A DNA stretch of 64,000 nt from Clostridia bacterium. Its GTDB lineage: Bacteria; Bacillota; Clostridia; TANB77; UBA1234. Positions 6,964 to 14,854 of this stretch are shown in pieces. The position numbers were made by a program, and so were the translations under genes. Every line of letters begins with the position of its first letter. Position 1 is the first letter of the stretch. The DNA is taken from assembly GCA_017469545.1 (NCBI GenBank), contig JAFUGE010000014.1, positions 41,866 through 105,865 of the forward strand, given 5' to 3'. The notes below the pieces were generated by a model. That model was not told where the DNA came from. It saw nothing but the letters and a program-made list of their open reading frames with translations, and searched no databases.

Positions 6964-8646
6964 ATGAACAACAAAGAATACTCGGACATCAGAGAAATTA
7001 TTTTTGATTGTGCAGCCACATATCCAGAACATAATGCCTTTATTATTAAAAATCCTGATATGAAAACATATACGAATATTACTTTTAAAAGATTGAAAGA
7101 CGATATCCAAAAGCTGGGCACAGCTTTTTTAAAACTAGGTTTAAAAGATAAAAGAATTGCGATTATCGGGAAAAATAGGTATGAATGGGCTGTTTGTTAT
7201 TATGCATCTGTTTGTGGTGTTGGCCTTGTAGTTCCACTAGACAAAGGTTTGCCAGAAGACGAAATAGAGAATTCCCTTAGACTTAGCAGGGCGGATGTAA
7301 TCATATTTGAGAAGAAGTATTATGAGACGATAAGAGGAATATTAGAGAGAAAAAATACCAGTCTTTCTACACTGATTTGTATGGATAAAATAGATAGTGA
7401 GTGCCCTAACTATGGGGATTTAATAAGACAGGGGGAGGAAGAATTAGCAAAGGGAAATGACAGCTTTGAAAAGATAGAAATTGATAACAAGAAAACAAGT
7501 GTTATTTTATTTACTTCTGGAACGACAAGTATTGCAAAGGCGGTTGAGCTTTCGCACTATAATATTGCTTCGAATGTAAATGGATTAAACAGAACAGAAA
7601 AAATATATGACACTGATACGAATATGGCATTTTTGCCATTCCATCATACATTTGGGGCAACAGGTTTATTGCTATTTTTAAGTAATGGGGCGACAACTGT
7701 TTTCTGTGATGGATTAAGGTATGTGCAGAAAAATTTGAAAGAATATCATGTAAATGTATTTTTCTGTGTTCCACTTATTTTGGAAGCAATGCATAAAAAA
7801 ATCATACAAACAATTAAGAAACAGAATAAGACAATTGCAGTTAAATTGGCTAAAATGGTTAGCAAATTTTTGCTATTATTTAAAATTGATATTAGGAGAA
7901 AATTATTTCAGAGCATTATTGACGAACTTGGGGGATTAAGATTTGCTATTAGTGGAGCAGCTGCGATTGATAAAAAAGTACAAATGGATTTTAATGATTT
8001 TGGTATTTTGACGGTTAGTGGATATGGCCTTACAGAGACGGCACCGGTTTTAACATGTGAAAATGAAGATTTTTTAAGACCCGGTTCTATCGGAAAAGCG
8101 CTTTATGGTGTTGATGTCAAGATTGATTCGCCAGACGAAGAAGGCATCGGAGAAATTATCGCAAAAGGGCCTAATGTAATGAACGGTTATTATGAAAATG
8201 AAGAAGCAACGAAAGAAGTGCTAAAAGATGGCTGGTTCCATACAGGCGATTTGGGATATATGGATAAAGACGGTTTTTTCTATATTGCTGGTAGAAAGAA
8301 AAATGTGGTTGTTTTAAAGAATGGAAAAAATATTTATCCCGAGGAAATTGAAATTTTAGTTGGCAGATTAGAATATGTTGCAGAAAATATTGTGTTTGGC
8401 ATTCCAAAAGACGACGATTATACTTTGTCTGCCAAAATTGTATATAATAAAGACTATATGTCGGAAAAATATCCTACATTATCTGCTGAAGAGATAAGAA
8501 ACAAAATTTGGGAGGATATTAAGGCGATTAATGAGAAGTTGCCTAATTACAAGCATATCAAAAATATCATTGTAACGGCTGAACCTATGATAAAAACTTC
8601 GACAGGCAAAGTGAAGAGGAATGAGGAGATTAAGCAATACGTATAA
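6964..8646 (+). CDS. AMP-dependent synthetase/ligase, long-chain acyl-CoA synthetase-like
   Basis: 560 residues of the ANL adenylating superfamily. Motif A1/P-loop LFTSGTTSIAKAVELSH (about residue 180-196), A4 FLPFHHTFG, A5 SGYGLTETAP (about 357), A7 GWFHTGDLGYMDKDGFFYIAGRKKN (about 421-445) and the A10 lysine block STGKVKRNE near the C terminus are all present, so catalytic Lys and the hinge Asp are kept. The usual G-x-P-K of A1 reads S-I-A-K here, a modest departure. Expected reaction: ATP-dependent activation of a carboxylate (likely a fatty acid) to acyl-AMP and then a thioester. Sixteen nt separate it from the upstream membrane protein, suggesting an operon for lipid or envelope modification. 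Substrate is not predictable. Confidence 0.85.
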   Translation: MNNKEYSDIREIIFDCAATYPEHNAFIIKNPDMKTYTNITFKRLKDDIQKLGTAFLKLGLKDKRIAIIGKNRYEWAVCYYASVCGVGLVVPLDKGLPEDEIENSLRLSRADVIIFEKKYYETIRGILERKNTSLSTLICMDKIDSECPNYGDLIRQGEEELAKGNDSFEKIEIDNKKTSVILFTSGTTSIAKAVELSHYNIASNVNGLNRTEKIYDTDTNMAFLPFHHTFGATGLLLFLSNGATTVFCDGLRYVQKNLKEYHVNVFFCVPLILEAMHKKIIQTIKKQNKTIAVKLAKMVSKFLLLFKIDIRRKLFQSIIDELGGLRFAISGAAAIDKKVQMDFNDFGILTVSGYGLTETAPVLTCENEDFLRPGSIGKALYGVDVKIDSPDEEGIGEIIAKGPNVMNGYYENEEATKEVLKDGWFHTGDLGYMDKDGFFYIAGRKKNVVVLKNGKNIYPEEIEILVGRLEYVAENIVFGIPKDDDYTLSAKIVYNKDYMSEKYPTLSAEEIRNKIWEDIKAINEKLPNYKHIKNIIVTAEPMIKTSTGKVKRNEEIKQYV

Positions 8647-8667
8647 ATATTTGTTTTGGAGGTAAGA

Positions 8668-8967
8668 ATGAAGATTTCAACAAAAGGGCGATATGCCTTG
8701 AGAATAATGGTAGATTTAGCTTTAAATGAAGAAGATAGATTTATTTCACTAAAGGAAATTGCCGAAAAAGAGGGAATTTCGCAAAAGTATTTAGAGCAAA
8801 TCATTGCTTTATTAAATAAAGCGGGCTTCTTAGAGACGTATAGAGGAAATAACGGTGGGTACAAACTTGCAAAAGCGCCAGGGAAATACATAGTTGGTGA
8901 TATTTTAAGGGCTACAGAAGGCGATTTAACGCCGATATTTTGCATTTCGGAGGAAGGCCGGCTGTGA
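8668..8967 (+). CDS. Rrf2-family transcriptional regulator, C-terminus displaced by frameshift
   Basis: ATG 8668 follows GGAGG by 5 nt and gives MKISTKGRYALRIMVDLA, the standard Rrf2 start. A winged HTH follows (SLKEIAEKEGISQKYLEQIIALLNKAGFLET, about residues 27-57) with wing YRGNNGGYKLAKAP. The frame then ends prematurely after PIFCISEEGRL at residue 99. In the next frame the expected Rrf2 C-terminus continues to 9067 (see separate entry), so a +1 insertion (or 2-base loss) lies near 8957-8966. Intact relatives (IscR, CymR, NsrR types) dimerise through the C-terminal helix and some bind an Fe-S cluster with three Cys. It is close behind the acyl-CoA synthetase gene but has its own Shine-Dalgarno. 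Confidence 0.85.
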   Translation: MKISTKGRYALRIMVDLALNEEDRFISLKEIAEKEGISQKYLEQIIALLNKAGFLETYRGNNGGYKLAKAPGKYIVGDILRATEGDLTPIFCISEEGRL

Positions 8968-9067
8968 TAGAAAAAATGCTTGCCAGACATATGATTTTTG
9001 GAAAGGATTAGACGACGTAGTAACAGAATACATTGATAGTAAAACGTTAGCGGATTTGATAGGGTAG
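8968..9067 (+). pseudogene. Out-of-frame C-terminal segment of the Rrf2 regulator
   Basis: Reading from about 8962 in the +1 frame gives CDRKNACQTYDFWKGLDDV followed by VTEYIDSKTLADLIG and a stop at 9065-9067. This matches the family's end: two cysteines spaced C-x5-C, then 'W.GLD..V..Y.D..TL.DL'. With the Cys of PIFC in the upstream frame it would supply three potential Fe-S ligands. It has no start of its own. Confidence 0.8.
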
Positions 9068-9077
9068 ATTGCCGGGG

Positions 9078-9106
9078 TTGACAAGGGAAGGACAATAGTG
9101 TATAAT
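9078..9106 (+). promoter_or_regulatory. Consensus sigma-A promoter
   Basis: Exact TTGACA (9078-9083), 17-nt spacer, exact TATAAT (9101-9106), about 52 nt before the start of the next gene. It is one of the best matches to consensus in the window. Confidence 0.85.
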
Positions 9107-9158
9107 TTGATATGTAAGGTATTTTGTTAACTATTCAACCCCAATTGAGGAGGAAGTT

Positions 9159-9887
9159 ATGAGAATTACAAGCGTTACTGGTTTATCGAGAAAAGAGATT
9201 TATTCTGTTGCCGCGGAATATGCTGGAACTGACGAGATGTTGGCAGAACGGTATTTTATGAGAAGATACGATATGACCAGCTGGGTATATCGGAATATTC
9301 TCAGAAAGGCCGTCGTGGAGTCTGTTGTGCCAGACGATATCGTGGAACGCATGGCGCAAAAGGCACAGAGCAATTCTGCAGTAAATGGCGGTTCCGGTGG
9401 AGCTGTGCGCTCAAAGATTTACTATGGAAATCTGAAGTTGAAGCGTGAGACGTTTGAGTTTCCGAAGGGAGAACGGCTGAGTTATGTACGTATCTATCTT
9501 AATTCTGACGATACATTGGAAGAAGTAGGGCGGCGTTACTATATTCAGTCGAACTTGTTACAGCGGACGTTTCAGAGTGCTATCACTGATAGTTTGATTA
9601 GTGACGAAGAGCTTAAGCGTCTCGAAGTAAGATTTATCGAAGACCCAAGCCCGTTAGCCAAAGTCTTTCAGGAGCATTTTGATTCCATGGTAAACGTAAG
9701 GAAAATGAATGCTAAAGCGAAGGCGCGGAAGGAAAAGAAGGCTGAGTTGCCGAAGCCGGAAATGCCGAAAAAGGCAAAGCCTGTAAAAAACAGTACGCCT
9801 GCTAGTGTCGGTGAACAGCTGTCGCTTTTTGCGGAGCATGGTTGGAATGGGGAAATCAAGAAAGAATTCCTGAATGACGGCCAGTAA
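9159..9887 (+). CDS. Unknown basic protein with putative HTH regions and a QLSLF clamp-type motif
   Basis: 242 residues, start ATG 9159 after GAGGAGG. I do not recognise the family. Residues about 1-70 are helical (SVTGLSRKEIYSVAAEY, ERYFMRRYDMTSWVYRNILRKAV), 80-135 contain a beta-like region (KIYYGNLKLKRETFEF), 136-160 read like a helix-turn-helix (TLEEVGRRYYIQSNLLQRTF), and 185-215 is a flexible Lys/Ala/Pro linker. Residues 220-224 are QLSLF, the consensus pentapeptide by which bacterial proteins dock on the DnaN sliding clamp. This suggests a role at replication or repair sites, by inference only. The gene stands alone between a consensus promoter and a perfect terminator, and uses CGG/CGT/CGC arginine codons more than its AGA-rich neighbours, which may mean transfer or high expression. 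Confidence 0.7.
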   Translation: MRITSVTGLSRKEIYSVAAEYAGTDEMLAERYFMRRYDMTSWVYRNILRKAVVESVVPDDIVERMAQKAQSNSAVNGGSGGAVRSKIYYGNLKLKRETFEFPKGERLSYVRIYLNSDDTLEEVGRRYYIQSNLLQRTFQSAITDSLISDEELKRLEVRFIEDPSPLAKVFQEHFDSMVNVRKMNAKAKARKEKKAELPKPEMPKKAKPVKNSTPASVGEQLSLFAEHGWNGEIKKEFLNDGQ

Positions 9888-9900
9888 AACTAAGAAAATG

Positions 9901-9933
9901 AAAGCATCTGAAGTAATTTCAGATGCTTTTTTC
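9901..9933 (+). terminator. Rho-independent terminator
   Basis: Perfect 12-bp stem AAAGCATCTGAA / TTCAGATGCTTT (9901-9912, 9918-9929), 5-nt loop, then a T run. Confidence 0.9.
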
Positions 9934-10056
9934 GTTGGAATAAGCTCCAAGGCCTTAGGGAGGCTTTTACATCGATACTATGAATATGAAAAATAGCTAG
10001 CAATATTTTTTATGTTGTTGTATAATAAATATATTGTTGATTTAGGAGGAGAAAAA

Positions 10057-10674
10057 ATGTTATTTTTCAGAAATTTAGTAAAAAATGTCATGAGTATCTA
10101 TATGCATATTGTGTATCGAATGAAAATAGATGGTCTTGAGAATATTCCTAAAGAGGGCGGCGCCATATTATGCTCAAATCATATTCACGCGCTAGATTCG
10201 ATTGCGTATGGGGTTCATATTAAAAGAATGGTTTATGCAATGGCGAAAGAAGCGCTTTTCAGGACAAAGTTTAAGAATTGGTTTATGCGTCACATTGGCT
10301 GTTTTCCAGTGAAAGCTGGCGCTGCGAGCGAAGAGGCGATTAATACAGCGATTGACTTATTAAAGCGAGGGGAACTTGTCATGATTTTCCCTGAAGGGAC
10401 AAGAAATGGAATTGCAAAAGGCGTAAAACCTAAGAAAGGTGCAGCACTCATTGCAGTAAAGGCGGGTGTACCTATTATTCCAATGGGAATCATGGGTACG
10501 TTTAAGCCATTTAGCAAAATAGTAATGCATATTGGCAAGCCAATTGACACTTCTACATACAGCAGCGAAGAAATAAACCCAAGAGAAGTAGTCAAACTTT
10601 CGAGTGAAGTCTGGGACGAAGTGGTAAGACTAACCGAACTCCCACAAATCAACAAAAAAACAGTTGACAAATAA
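10057..10674 (+). CDS. plsC: 1-acyl-sn-glycerol-3-phosphate acyltransferase (PlsC family)
   Basis: 205 residues. The four acyltransferase blocks are visible: NHIHALDS (H-x4-D catalytic motif, about residue 44-49), the FRTKFKNWFMRHIGCFPVKAG block, FPEGTRNG (about 113-120, phosphate binding) and VPIIPMGIMG (about 140). Reaction: transfer of an acyl group from acyl-ACP or acyl-CoA to the sn-2 position of lysophosphatidate at the membrane. The start is ATG 10057 (AGGAGGAG upstream); the earlier in-frame ATG at 10012 lacks a Shine-Dalgarno. The promoter of the following S1 gene begins inside its last codons. Confidence 0.9.
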   Translation: MLFFRNLVKNVMSIYMHIVYRMKIDGLENIPKEGGAILCSNHIHALDSIAYGVHIKRMVYAMAKEALFRTKFKNWFMRHIGCFPVKAGAASEEAINTAIDLLKRGELVMIFPEGTRNGIAKGVKPKKGAALIAVKAGVPIIPMGIMGTFKPFSKIVMHIGKPIDTSTYSSEEINPREVVKLSSEVWDEVVRLTELPQINKKTVDK

Positions 10675-10692
10675 GGCTTTTTGTTGGATAAT
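10664..10692 (+). promoter_or_regulatory. sigma-A type promoter for the S1 homologue
   Basis: TTGACA (10664-10669) overlapping the 3' end of plsC, 17-nt spacer, GATAAT (10687-10692). Confidence 0.7.
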
Positions 10693-10751
10693 ATATAAGG
10701 TTATTTCAAAAATAACTAATTAGCAGAAATTGGAAAGGATTGATTTTAATT

Positions 10752-11855
10752 ATGGCAAAAAATGAAGAACAAAATTTTGCAGAGTTGTATGAAAACTCAC
10801 TTAAAAAACTAGAGGAAGGAACTGTTGTATCAGGTACAATCGTTGACATTGTAGGAGACGAGATATTTGTTGACTTAGGTTACAAGGCAGACGGAATTGT
10901 CCCAAGAGAAGAATTCTCTTATGCGGACGAGAAGCCTGCTGATAAATATAAAGTAGGCGATACAATCGAAGCATACATTCTAAGAATGAATGATGGCAGA
11001 GGAAATGTATTGCTTTCCACAAAGAGATTGCAAACAAAGCAGCTTAGAGAAGAGTTTGAAAACAGCGTGAAAAACGACGAGCCAGTAAAAGCAAAGGTTA
11101 CTAACGTTGTTAATGGCGGCGTGATTGCTGAGACTGTTGGTATTAAGATATTTGTACCACAAACACAATTGGCAAAAAAAGTGACTGATTTGACAGAATA
11201 TAGAGGAAAGACTTTGGATTTGAAAGTGATTGAATATAATCCAGAAAAGAGAAAAATTGTTGGTTCTGAGAGAAAATTAGTCAATGAAGCTAGAGAAAAG
11301 GCTTCAAATGAAATTTGGAACAATATTGAAGTTGGTAAAGAGTATGATGGAACAGTAAAACAATTGAGCGATTATGGCGCATTTGTTGATATTGGTGGTG
11401 TAGACGGATTACTTCATATTTCTGAGATTTCTTGGAAGCAAATCAAACATCCAAGCGAAGTAATAAGGGTTGGCCAAAATATTAAGGTTCATGTACTTTC
11501 TTTTGATAAAGAAAATAAGAAGATTTCTTTAGGATATAGAAAAGCTGAGGATAATCCTTGGTTAAATGTAAAGTATCAAGTTGGTGACATTGTAGAAGCA
11601 AAAGTCATTAGCATGAAGCCATTTGGTGCTTTTGTAGAGCTTGACGATGGACTAGAGGGATTAGTGCATATTTCTAATATTACACATACAAGAATTGCAA
11701 AACCTCAAGATGCACTAGAGCTTGGACAAGTAGTAAGAGCAAAAGTAGTAGAAGTTGACTTAGACAAGAAGAGAATTGAGCTTTCTATTAGAGAGCTAGA
11801 GGAGAAGCTTCCGGAGGAAGAAGCAAAGACAGAAGAGACAGCAAACGAAGAATAA
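10752..11855 (+). CDS. rpsA: Ribosomal protein S1 homologue with four S1 domains
   Basis: 367 residues containing four OB-fold S1 repeats at about 17-85, 102-167, 188-256 and 273-342; repeats 3 and 4 are the most canonical (DYGAFVDIGGVDGLLHISEIS and PFGAFVELDDGLEGLVHIS). This is the short Firmicute form (about 370-400 residues, YpfD type), compared with six domains in proteobacterial S1. In the family it binds mRNA and may assist 30S initiation, though it is often not a stable ribosomal protein in Firmicutes. The tail is acidic (EEKLPEEEAKTEETANEE). Start ATG 10752 chosen; an upstream TTG at 10740 is possible because GGAAAGGA is 13 nt from the ATG. Confidence 0.9.
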   Translation: MAKNEEQNFAELYENSLKKLEEGTVVSGTIVDIVGDEIFVDLGYKADGIVPREEFSYADEKPADKYKVGDTIEAYILRMNDGRGNVLLSTKRLQTKQLREEFENSVKNDEPVKAKVTNVVNGGVIAETVGIKIFVPQTQLAKKVTDLTEYRGKTLDLKVIEYNPEKRKIVGSERKLVNEAREKASNEIWNNIEVGKEYDGTVKQLSDYGAFVDIGGVDGLLHISEISWKQIKHPSEVIRVGQNIKVHVLSFDKENKKISLGYRKAEDNPWLNVKYQVGDIVEAKVISMKPFGAFVELDDGLEGLVHISNITHTRIAKPQDALELGQVVRAKVVEVDLDKKRIELSIRELEEKLPEEEAKTEETANEE

Positions 11856-11861
11856 TAAATC

Positions 11862-11888
11862 TGTAGGGGCAGCGTATTACGCTGCCCG
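11862..11888 (+). repeat. REP-like element
   Basis: GTAG head plus GGGCAGCGT / ACGCTGCCC palindrome, between the S1 gene and typA. Confidence 0.85.
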
Positions 11889-11924
11889 TAAAATTGATTT
11901 CAAATTATGAAAAGAGGAAACTAT

Positions 11925-13739
11925 ATGGAAATTAGAAATGTTGCAATCATTGCACACGTTGACCACGGCAAGACGACTTTGGTGGATGCGCTTTTAAAAC
12001 AATCGGGTACGTTTAGAGCCAACGAGCACGTTGAGGAGAGAGTGATGGACTCTAATGACCTTGAAAAAGAGAGAGGCATTACGATATTATCGAAAAATAC
12101 GGCTGTTACGTATGGCGACGTAAAAATTAATATTATTGATACGCCTGGCCACGCTGACTTCGGAGGCGAAGTGGAGCGTGTTTTGAAGATGGTTGACGGT
12201 GTTATTTTGCTTGTTGACGCGTTCGAGGGCGTTATGCCACAAACAAGATTTGTACTTAGAAAAGCGCTTGCGCTTAACTTAAAACCAATCGTGGTATTAA
12301 ACAAAATTGATAGACCTGGGGCAAGGCCAGACGCCGTTGTAGACGAAGTAATTGACTTATTCTTTGACTTAGCTGCAACAGACGAGCAATTGGGCTTCCC
12401 TGTTATATATGCTTCTGGTAAGCAAGGAGTGGCTTCCTTAAAGGCAGACGAGCCAGGAACAGATATGAAGCCTTTATTCGATACAATTATTCGCTATGTT
12501 AATGCTCCTAACGTAAAGCCAGACGAGCCAATGCAAATGCTAGTTTCAAGTATCGATTATGATAATTATGTAGGCAGAATTGCGATTGGAAGACTTGAAC
12601 GTGGCTCTATTAAACAAGGGCAAAACGTGGCTGTATGCCGCAAAGATGGCAGAGTGCAGAATTTGAAAATAAGCAAAGTGTATACGTATAGTGGACTTAA
12701 GAGAGTAGAAATTGAAGAGGCCTTTGCCGGCGATATTATTGCGGTTGTAGGTATTCCTGATATTAATATTGGTGAAACAATTGCAGACCCAGAGCATCCA
12801 GAGGCAATTCCTTTTGTAGATATTGACGAGCCAACACTTACAATGACATTTAGCGTAAATAACAGTCCATTCGCAGGAAAAGAGGGCGAATACGTTACTT
12901 CTAGGCATTTAAGAGATAGATTAATGAAAGAGCTAGAGTCAAATGTAAGTTTGCGTGTAGAAGAGACAGAGTCTCCAGATAGCTTTAAAGTTTCTGGTAG
13001 AGGCGAGCTTCACTTGTCCGTTTTGATTGAAACAATGAGAAGAGAGGGCTTCGAGCTTATGGTTTCTAGGCCATCCGTTATCTTTAAAGAGATTGACGGT
13101 GTGAAGTGTGAGCCAATGGAAGAGCTAGTGATTGACGTGCCTGACGAATATACGGGTGCAGTCATTGAAAAACTTGGCGTTAGAAAAGCCGAAATGACGA
13201 ATATGATTGTTGGCGAGCAAGGCTATACAAGATTGGAGTTTAAGATACCGGCAAGAGGCCTAATTGGTTACAGAAACGAGTTTATGACAGACACGAAGGG
13301 TAATGGTATTATGAACCATATCTTCAGTGGCTATGAGCCATACAAGGGCGAAATGTCTACGAGAACCAAAGGCGTTTTGATTGCTTTTGAAAACGGAAAG
13401 TCTTTGACTTATGGTTTGTATAACGCCCAAGAGAGAGGCACGCTATTTATCGGCCCTGGTACAGAAGTATACCAAGGAATGATTGTAGGAGAAAACGCAA
13501 GGCCAGAGGATATGGAAGTCAATGTTTGTAAGGCAAAGCACTTAACAAACACAAGAGCTTCTGGAAGTGACGATGCCTTAAGACTTACTCCACCAACCGT
13601 ATTCTCGCTAGAACAAGCGATTGAATACATTGGCGAAGACGAGCTTGTAGAAGTAACGCCAAAGAACATCAGATTAAGAAAGAAAATCCTAGATCCAACA
13701 GCAAGAATTCGTTGGATGAGAGCAAACGGATTGCTATAA
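11925..13739 (+). CDS. typA: Translational GTPase TypA/BipA
   Basis: 604 residues, full length. G1 AHVDHGKTTL (about 9-18), switch/G2 RGITILSKN, G3 DTPGHADFGGEV, G4 NKIDRPGA and G5 are present, followed by domain II, the EF-G-like domain III/V (FKVSGRGELHLSVL, IGYRNEFMTDTKGNG) and the TypA-specific C-terminal domain (NTRASGSDDALRL). Role: ribosome-binding GTPase that assists 50S assembly and stress adaptation. Start ATG 11925 is used because AGAGG lies 6 nt before it; an in-frame ATG at 11907 is weaker. A REP element occupies the short upstream gap. Confidence 0.95.
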   Translation: MEIRNVAIIAHVDHGKTTLVDALLKQSGTFRANEHVEERVMDSNDLEKERGITILSKNTAVTYGDVKINIIDTPGHADFGGEVERVLKMVDGVILLVDAFEGVMPQTRFVLRKALALNLKPIVVLNKIDRPGARPDAVVDEVIDLFFDLAATDEQLGFPVIYASGKQGVASLKADEPGTDMKPLFDTIIRYVNAPNVKPDEPMQMLVSSIDYDNYVGRIAIGRLERGSIKQGQNVAVCRKDGRVQNLKISKVYTYSGLKRVEIEEAFAGDIIAVVGIPDINIGETIADPEHPEAIPFVDIDEPTLTMTFSVNNSPFAGKEGEYVTSRHLRDRLMKELESNVSLRVEETESPDSFKVSGRGELHLSVLIETMRREGFELMVSRPSVIFKEIDGVKCEPMEELVIDVPDEYTGAVIEKLGVRKAEMTNMIVGEQGYTRLEFKIPARGLIGYRNEFMTDTKGNGIMNHIFSGYEPYKGEMSTRTKGVLIAFENGKSLTYGLYNAQERGTLFIGPGTEVYQGMIVGENARPEDMEVNVCKAKHLTNTRASGSDDALRLTPPTVFSLEQAIEYIGEDELVEVTPKNIRLRKKILDPTARIRWMRANGLL

Positions 13740-13753
13740 TACAAAGACTCATG

Positions 13754-13784
13754 AAGAGGTTGCGCAAAATGCAGCCTCTTTTTT
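13754..13784 (+). terminator. Rho-independent terminator after typA
   Basis: Stem AAGAGGTTGC / GCAGCCTCTT with one G-T pair, 7-nt loop, then TTTTTT. Confidence 0.85.
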
Positions 13785-13965
13785 CGTGCAAAAGGGGCTA
13801 AAAATGCCATTAATATGAAAAAATTTTAAAAAAATTTTTTGCCCTTCTATGCCGTACTTCGGTAGTAAGTTACATAAATTATGCTACTTTAAAATCCACC
13901 AAACGCCTAAAAATAGCTTGACATAACATTTTATGGTAAACAAAAGAATAAAAGGAGGGATTTGT

Positions 13966-14643
13966 ATGAAGAACAAAATATTTAGTGTGGAAAGGGTGTT
14001 TTTTATGAAAAAGAATTATTTTTGGGTAGTAATGATTGTTGGTTGTATGTTATTCTCATTAATTGGATGTTCTGAAACACCTCAGAATGTAGTGGATAAT
14101 GAGAAAGTAGAAAATGCGATTCATGATATGCAAGAAGAAGAAAAACAACCAGTTGCTGAGACGAAAGTTGAAGAAGTAATAGAACAAGACCAGAATATGT
14201 ATACTAATAAGACATCTGGCTTAAAATTTAAAATACCAGAGAATATGACTGTGGCTTCGCAATCAGATTTAGATGCTCTTACATCTAGTGATGGAATAAT
14301 GACGTATGAATTTCAAGGCTCTATTATAAACAATACGCAGTTTGCTTTCATTCAAATAAGTACAGCTAGAGATGTACGATTTGCATTAAGTACTGAACAA
14401 GATTATCTAGAAGGGATTGTGGAAGGAATATTAGAGGCCGACCAAGAAGGAAAACTCCTAGGTCAAGGTAAATTAAAAATAGGAAATAGAGACTACTTTT
14501 ATGCCGATGCAGCCATTAGTTTGGAGGGAATGCCAGTAAGGGCGAAAGCAATAGTGGGAAGAGACGGTAATGACATTATAATGATTATGTTATTTTATCT
14601 TGACGATAGTTCGCTAAATTTATTATTGGATAATTTACAATAA
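13966..14643 (+). CDS. Lipoprotein of unknown function
   Basis: 225 residues. A signal sequence (MKKNYFWVVMIVGCMLFSLIGC within the first 35 residues) ends with the lipobox L-I-G-C followed by SETPQN, so it is probably lipidated by Lgt and held on the outer face of the membrane. A Glu-rich spacer (about 45-75) leads to a globular domain beginning NKTSGLKFKIPENM, with YEFQGSIINNTQFAFIQIS and RDGNDIIMIMLFYLDD near the end, an alpha/beta pattern seen in many clostridial lipoproteins but not one I can name. ATG 13966 has AAGGAGGG 7 nt upstream; ATG 14005 would give a shorter, more usual signal peptide. Followed by two REP elements. Confidence 0.8.
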   Translation: MKNKIFSVERVFFMKKNYFWVVMIVGCMLFSLIGCSETPQNVVDNEKVENAIHDMQEEEKQPVAETKVEEVIEQDQNMYTNKTSGLKFKIPENMTVASQSDLDALTSSDGIMTYEFQGSIINNTQFAFIQISTARDVRFALSTEQDYLEGIVEGILEADQEGKLLGQGKLKIGNRDYFYADAAISLEGMPVRAKAIVGRDGNDIIMIMLFYLDDSSLNLLLDNLQ

Positions 14644-14672
14644 AGTTGACTGAATTCACGGGCAATGTATGG

Positions 14673-14760
14673 CGGGCGGCGTGCTACGCCGCCCCTACAA
14701 ATATACATCAATGAATAGCAAACCTGTAGGAATTGTAGGGGCAGCGTATTACGCTGCCCG
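14673..14760. repeat. Pair of REP-like elements in inverted orientation
   Basis: Minus-oriented copy 14673-14699 (stem GGGCGGCGT / ACGCCGCCC form) and plus-oriented copy 14734-14760 (GGGCAGCGT / ACGCTGCCC). The first carries a paired A-T to G-C change relative to the second. Both lie upstream of the queA promoter. Confidence 0.85.
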
Positions 14761-14792
14761 ATACGTTGTCCGATTTTTATGCATTTTTTGTG

Positions 14793-14821
14793 TTTACAGT
14801 TTCCATAAATTATGATAAAAT
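14793..14821 (+). promoter_or_regulatory. sigma-A type promoter for queA
   Basis: TTTACA (14793-14798), 17-nt spacer, TAAAAT (14816-14821), 33 nt before the queA ATG. Confidence 0.7.
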
Positions 14822-14854
14822 AGAGGCGAAATTTAGGTAAAAGAGGGACTTTGA

